Positions 60,706 to 64,000 of a stretch of DNA of 64,000 bases are shown piece by piece (position 1 is the first letter of the stretch; each line of letters begins with the position of its first letter). This DNA is from Azospirillum doebereinerae (GTDB lineage: Bacteria; Pseudomonadota; Alphaproteobacteria; Azospirillales; Azospirillaceae). The stretch covers positions 124,001 through 188,000 of the forward strand of contig NZ_RZIJ01000001.1 of the NCBI RefSeq assembly GCF_003989665.1, read 5' to 3'. A model generated the notes under the pieces. It saw only the letters and a program-made list of their open reading frames with translations, was not told the DNA's origin and ran no database searches. A program made the position numbers and the translations under genes.

Positions 60706-61140
60706 TCAGGCCAGGATTTCGGCGATGGCGTCGCGCTCGTGGAGTTCCTGTTCGAAGCGCGCCAGCTCCAGCCCCATGGCGTCGCGGATCGACACCATGC
60801 CGACCGGGACGCCGCGCTCGGTCACCGGCATGTGGCGGAAGCCGCCGTCGTGCATCAGGTGCAGCGCGTGCAGGATCGGCCGGTCGGGCGAGACCGTGGT
60901 CGGATCGCCGGTCATCACGTCGCCGACCACGGTGCGGTCGGGGTCGAGCCCGGCGGCCAGCACGCGGAACAGCGCGTCGCGCTCGGTGAAGATGCCCAGC
61001 AGGCGCTGGCCCTCCACCACCATCAGGGCGCCGATGCGGTATTCCTTCATCATGTGCGCGGCGGTGCGGACCGTCGCGGAGACCGGAACCGTGTGGATCC
61101 GCTGGTTGCGGATGATCGTGCGGATGGGGCGGTTGGGCAT
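60706..61140 (-). CDS. CBS-domain protein
   Basis: This 144-residue protein consists of two CBS motifs: VSATVRTAAHMMKEYRIGALMVVEGQRLLGIFTERDALFRV (first) and TVSPDRPILHALHLMHDGGFRHMPVTERGVPVGMVSIRDAM (second), each quoted here in fragments of the usual pattern. Such small proteins bind adenosine ligands and regulate partners. Nothing in the sequence names the partner. It lies between the LuxR regulator and ureD. Confidence 0.88.
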   Translation of the reverse strand: MPNRPIRTIIRNQRIHTVPVSATVRTAAHMMKEYRIGALMVVEGQRLLGIFTERDALFRVLAAGLDPDRTVVGDVMTGDPTTVSPDRPILHALHLMHDGGFRHMPVTERGVPVGMVSIRDAMGLELARFEQELHERDAIAEILA

Positions 61141-61276
61141 GCGCTTGTCCTTCTTGGAGGTTTCAAGTCGGTCGATTGCACACGAAAGGGTTTGTTGTTT
61201 CGTTTTCCCTGCTCATAGTCTTTGAAAATTACCTTCCATCGGCGATTCGCACAATATGACGAAGGTCTAAACCGCG

Positions 61277-62014
61277 TTACGCGTCTTCGGGGAAACAGCC
61301 ACTGCGCGCCGCGACCACCGCCACCTGGGTGCGGTTGCGCACGCCGAGCTTTTGCATGATGGCGCGGACATGCACCTTCACCGTGCCTTCCAGCACGCCC
61401 AGCCCCCGCGCGATCTCCTTGTTGGAGTTGCCGGCCAGCAGAAGCTGGAACACGTCGCGCTGCCGGTCGGTCAGCCGGTCGAGGATGCCGGCCGCCGGCC
61501 CCGCGGTGTCGGCCGTGACGCTGCCGTTCAGCACCGCGCGCGGCAGCGGCAGAAAGGTCTCGCCGCTCAGCGCCAGCGAGATCGCGTGCTCCAGAACCTC
61601 GGCGGAACTGGTCTTCAGGATATAGCCGCGCGCGCCCAGCCGGACGCTGTCGACGATGTCGGCCACCTCGTCCGACCCGGAGATCACCAACAGCGGCACG
61701 CCCGCCAGCGCGTCCATCATCCGCCGGATGCCGGGATGGACCGGTTCGCCGGCGGACCGCTCGACGGCGGACCGCTCCGGATCGCTTCGGCCGAGGCCGA
61801 GGTCGAACAGCACCAAGGTCAGGCCGGGGGTGCGGCGGACCAGCGTCACCGCCTCGTCCAGGGAACCGGCCTCCAGCACGCGGGCGTCCGGATGGATCTC
61901 CCCGACGGAGAGCGCGAAACCGTGACGGACGAGAGGGTGGTCGTCCACCACCAGAAACGTCGGCGTCGCCTTGCCGACACGTTCCAAGCCGCGCGTTTGC
62001 AGCTGAATCTCCAT
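61277..62014 (-). CDS. NarL/LuxR-type response regulator
   Basis: This 245-residue two-component regulator has a complete receiver domain: acidic VVDDHPLVRHG (about 22-32), the phosphoacceptor Asp71 in LFDLGLG, and Lys134 in YILKTSS. A LuxR-type helix-turn-helix (about 175-240) has LTDRQRDVFQLLLAGNSNKEIARGLGVLEGTVKVHV. Its kinase is not in the window. The start at 62014 follows GAGGTGGGG. It is divergent from another LuxR-type regulator. Confidence 0.92.
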   Translation of the reverse strand: MEIQLQTRGLERVGKATPTFLVVDDHPLVRHGFALSVGEIHPDARVLEAGSLDEAVTLVRRTPGLTLVLFDLGLGRSDPERSAVERSAGEPVHPGIRRMMDALAGVPLLVISGSDEVADIVDSVRLGARGYILKTSSAEVLEHAISLALSGETFLPLPRAVLNGSVTADTAGPAAGILDRLTDRQRDVFQLLLAGNSNKEIARGLGVLEGTVKVHVRAIMQKLGVRNRTQVAVVAARSGCFPEDA

Positions 62015-62359
62015 TGTATCCCCACCTCGCATCGGGTCGTTTTCCAGACCGGCCAAAGACGACGAATGGTCGGAAACCGGAAGCCCCTCTTCCGAGGCGC
62101 CGCTCCACCCGAATACTCCGAAAGATCGTACAGTCCAGCTGGCGCGGATTTCCGACAAATTCAGATCCACTATCGTCGGTTTTGCCGTCGCGCCTTGCGT
62201 CATTCAACGGACATCCGTATAAATCATCGGGTCAACCAGCGTAAAGCCCGCTTTTTCCAGACAATATTATCTGTATTTTTCCTTTCTGGAAAAGAGACGA
62301 GGCCAGCGGGAATTTCAGGGGCGCTCCCGGTCGGGACGGCGCCTTGCGGAGGAGCATCG
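62015..62359. other. Divergent intergenic region between two LuxR-type regulators
   Basis: A 345-bp AT-rich region with no gene. It contains ACGGA-CA-TCCGT at 62207-62218 and an imperfect palindrome CAGACAATATTATCTG at 62258-62273 flanked by T-rich stretches, both candidates for operators. A run of T residues and CTTTCTGGAAA near 62275-62300 completes the region. Promoters for both genes should be here. Confidence 0.5.
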
Positions 62360-63022
62360 ATGAAGACGTGGAACGTCATGCTGGTCGATCACGACCGGCT
62401 GTTTTCGGCGGCGCTGGCCACGCTGATCGGCAGCGGTCCGTTCCGGGCGGGCAATTTAGCATCGAGCGCCGATGACGCGCTGGACATCATCGCCGGGGGC
62501 GCGGAGCCGGATCTGATCGTGCTGGCGCTTCAGGACGGGCTGGCCGAGGAGATCGCCGGGATCAGACGATTGCGCGGTGCCACCCAGGCCCGCATCGTCG
62601 TGCTGGCCGACACCATCGCCGACCGCACCCTGTCGCTGTCGCTGAAGGCCGGCGCCGACGCCTATCTGAACAAGGGCATGTCGAGCGAATCGCTGCTGCG
62701 CGCCCTGCAACTGGTGATGCTGGGCGAGGTGGTCTACCCGACCCATGTGGCGAGCCTGCTGATGGCTGCCGCGAACGAGCGCCCGGCCCCGCCGCCGCCC
62801 AGCGCCGCCCCCAGCAGCGACCTGTCGAAGCGCGAGGTGCAAATCCTGCGCTGCCTGCTGGCCGGGCAGTCGAACAAGGCCATCGCGCGCAACCTGCACA
62901 TCACCGAGTCGACGGTGAAGATGCATTTCAAGAACGTGATGCGGAAGATCAACGCCCAGAACCGCACCCAGGCGGCGGTGTGGGCGATCCAGAACGGGCT
63001 GTCGCCGCTCGCCACCGCTTGA
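62360..63022 (+). CDS. LuxR-type regulator with degenerate receiver domain
   Basis: This 220-residue protein aligns with NarL-type regulators over its length, but the receiver is atypical: the acidic pair is VDHD (about 9-12) and the phosphoacceptor position is Ala56 (PDLIVLALQDG) instead of Asp, while Lys105 in YLNKGMS remains. It should not be phosphorylated in the usual way. The helix-turn-helix is intact (LSKREVQILRCLLAGQSNKAIARNLHITESTVKMHFKNVM). It is divergent from the canonical regulator at 61277. Confidence 0.88.
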   Translation: MKTWNVMLVDHDRLFSAALATLIGSGPFRAGNLASSADDALDIIAGGAEPDLIVLALQDGLAEEIAGIRRLRGATQARIVVLADTIADRTLSLSLKAGADAYLNKGMSSESLLRALQLVMLGEVVYPTHVASLLMAAANERPAPPPPSAAPSSDLSKREVQILRCLLAGQSNKAIARNLHITESTVKMHFKNVMRKINAQNRTQAAVWAIQNGLSPLATA

Positions 63023-63035
63023 GCCTGCAACAAAA

Positions 63036-63064
63036 GGGGCGCCGGGGATGCCGGCGCCCTTTCG
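63036..63064 (+). terminator. Terminator of the atypical LuxR gene
   Basis: A 9-bp stem GGGCGCCGG/CCGGCGCCC with a GGATG-type loop lies 14 bases past the stop and is followed by TTTCG. It is GC-rich and stable, with a short T tract. Confidence 0.7.
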
Positions 63065-63094
63065 TCATGGATCATCCGCCGGCGCGGCGACCAA

Positions 63095-63667
63095 TCACTC
63101 CGCCGCGTGGCGATGGCCGAGGTGACGGCCCTCGGCGAATTCCTCGATCATCTTCGGGCAGAAGGCCGTGAGATCGTCCGGCTTGCGCGAGGTGACGAGG
63201 CCACGGTCGGTGACCACAGCCTCGTCCACCCAATCGGCGCCGGCGTTGGTCAGGTCGGTCTTCAGCGAGGGCCAGGACGTCACCTTGCGGCCCCGCACGC
63301 CGCCCGCGTCGATCAGCGTCCAGGGGCCGTGACAAATCGCGGCGATCGGCTTGCCTGTCTGCACAAAGCTTTGGATGAAGGCGATGGCCTTCGGCTCCAG
63401 CCGCAGGGCGTCGGGGTTGATCACGCCGCCCGGCAGCATCAGCGCGTCGTAGCGCGTGGCGTCGGCTTGGTCGAGCGCGGCGTCGACCGTCACCATGTCG
63501 CCCTTGTCGTGGTGGTTCCAGCCTTGGATCTGGCTGGATTTCGGGGCGACGACGTGAACGGTGGCGCCCGCGTCGCGCAGGGCCTTCACCGGTTCCGTCA
63601 ATTCCACCTGTTCGAAGCCGTCGGTGGCCAGCACGGCCACGGTCTTGCCAGTCAGGTTTCGAGCCAT
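63095..63667 (-). CDS. DJ-1/PfpI family protein
   Basis: This 190-residue class I glutamine amidotransferase-like protein resembles YhbO/PfpI: VAVLATDGFEQVELTEPVKAL at the start, MLPGGVINPDALR, and the nucleophilic elbow AAICHGPWTLIDAG with Cys112. Members act as deglycases or chaperones in stress. The C-terminal part includes DLTAFCPKMIEEFAEG. A GGAGGT-like ribosome site precedes the ATG at 63667. Confidence 0.9.
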   Translation of the reverse strand: MARNLTGKTVAVLATDGFEQVELTEPVKALRDAGATVHVVAPKSSQIQGWNHHDKGDMVTVDAALDQADATRYDALMLPGGVINPDALRLEPKAIAFIQSFVQTGKPIAAICHGPWTLIDAGGVRGRKVTSWPSLKTDLTNAGADWVDEAVVTDRGLVTSRKPDDLTAFCPKMIEEFAEGRHLGHRHAAE

Positions 63668-63801
63668 CGGGGACCTCCTGTGTTGTTGGTCTCACGACCG
63701 CGACAACCGGCTTACCTCTGGATCGTTCCCATGGAACGGACCGCTCATTCCCATGTTGAACGTTGCATAAGGATCACACTCACCGCCGGGAGCGCCGAAC
63801 C

Positions 63802-64000
63802 ATGCGATTCCGCCTTGCTTTTTCGGCCATCGTCATAGCCGCCGTTTTTCCCTTCGCGGTTCCGGGATCGGCTCACGCCGCCGATCCGGCGCGGAGCCAC
63901 GACCTGACCGGCCTGGAGGTCACCGGACTTCTGGGTGAGGAGCTGGGACAAATCGCGTCGGTCTCGGACGCGACAAACGGGAGGGACGCCACCGTTCTGG
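63802..64000 (+). CDS. Secreted PRC-barrel-like protein, 5' part
   Basis: The reading frame starts at 63802 with a Sec signal peptide (MRFRLAFSAIVIAAVFPFAV, ending near AHAAD) and runs off the window. The mature start DLTGLEVTGLLGEELGQIASVSDATNGRDATVL fits the opening of a PRC-barrel domain. It resembles the secreted PRC-barrel protein at 53318 in general design. Only 66 residues are visible, so the call is provisional. Confidence 0.5.
   Translation, partial: MRFRLAFSAIVIAAVFPFAVPGSAHAADPARSHDLTGLEVTGLLGEELGQIASVSDATNGRDATVL

Overview
The window reads as a chromosomal segment of a high-GC alphaproteobacterium, most likely Azospirillum or a close relative in the Rhodospirillales. This is inferred from the strong G/C third-position bias, a MucR/Ros-type regulator, a K+-independent H+-pyrophosphatase, a CtrA-type box, and the rpiB-glyA-nrdR-rib-nusB-thiL gene order. 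It is almost entirely housekeeping and metabolic sequence. I see no prophage, IS element, integron or CRISPR array.

Layout. 1-2.5 kb: the 3' end of bamE, then hppA facing it. 2.7-11 kb: a long leftward operon rpiB-glyA-nrdR-ribD-ribE-ribB-ribH-nusB-thiL-(FliL-like), combining pentose phosphate and one-carbon metabolism, ribonucleotide reductase control, riboflavin synthesis, rRNA antitermination and thiamine. 11.5-20.6 kb: mucR, small secreted and stress proteins, a second FliL-like gene, mtnP, a rhomboid protease, a crotonase, a dienelactone hydrolase and dprA. 20.6-28 kb: topA, rnr, a C-terminal processing protease and rpmG. 28-41 kb: a LysR/VOC divergent pair, a BMP-type ABC ATPase and binding protein without permeases, LysE and DedA membrane proteins, a membrane PAS protein with a decayed exonuclease-like domain, a TadG-like protein, an ECF sigma/anti-sigma pair and prpE. 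41-54 kb: pepF, two hemerythrins, a tandem tRNA-Lys(CUU) pair, a protein-methyltransferase-like gene, an aminotransferase, miaA, serB, ltrA and fabI. 54-61 kb: a complete urease operon (ureD-A-B-C-murI-E-F-G) with an embedded glutamate racemase gene. 61-64 kb: a CBS protein, two divergent LuxR-type regulators (one lacking the phosphoacceptor Asp), a DJ-1/PfpI protein and the start of a secreted PRC-barrel-like gene.

Recurring signals. Eight clusters of a G-rich palindromic repeat (cores close to CCCCTCTCCC...GGGAGAGGGG), mostly as inverted pairs, sit between genes and often inside operons; one is apparently translated into the N-terminus of UreF. Several proteins are non-canonical versions of well-known families: RibB with a GTP cyclohydrolase II domain lacking all zinc cysteines, RibH with Arg in place of the conserved His, MucR with an incomplete zinc finger, a pseudo-receiver LuxR regulator, and a pseudo-exonuclease PAS protein. 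These, with the repeat family and the racemase inside the urease operon, are the most interesting content. I did not find a clear new multi-gene system.
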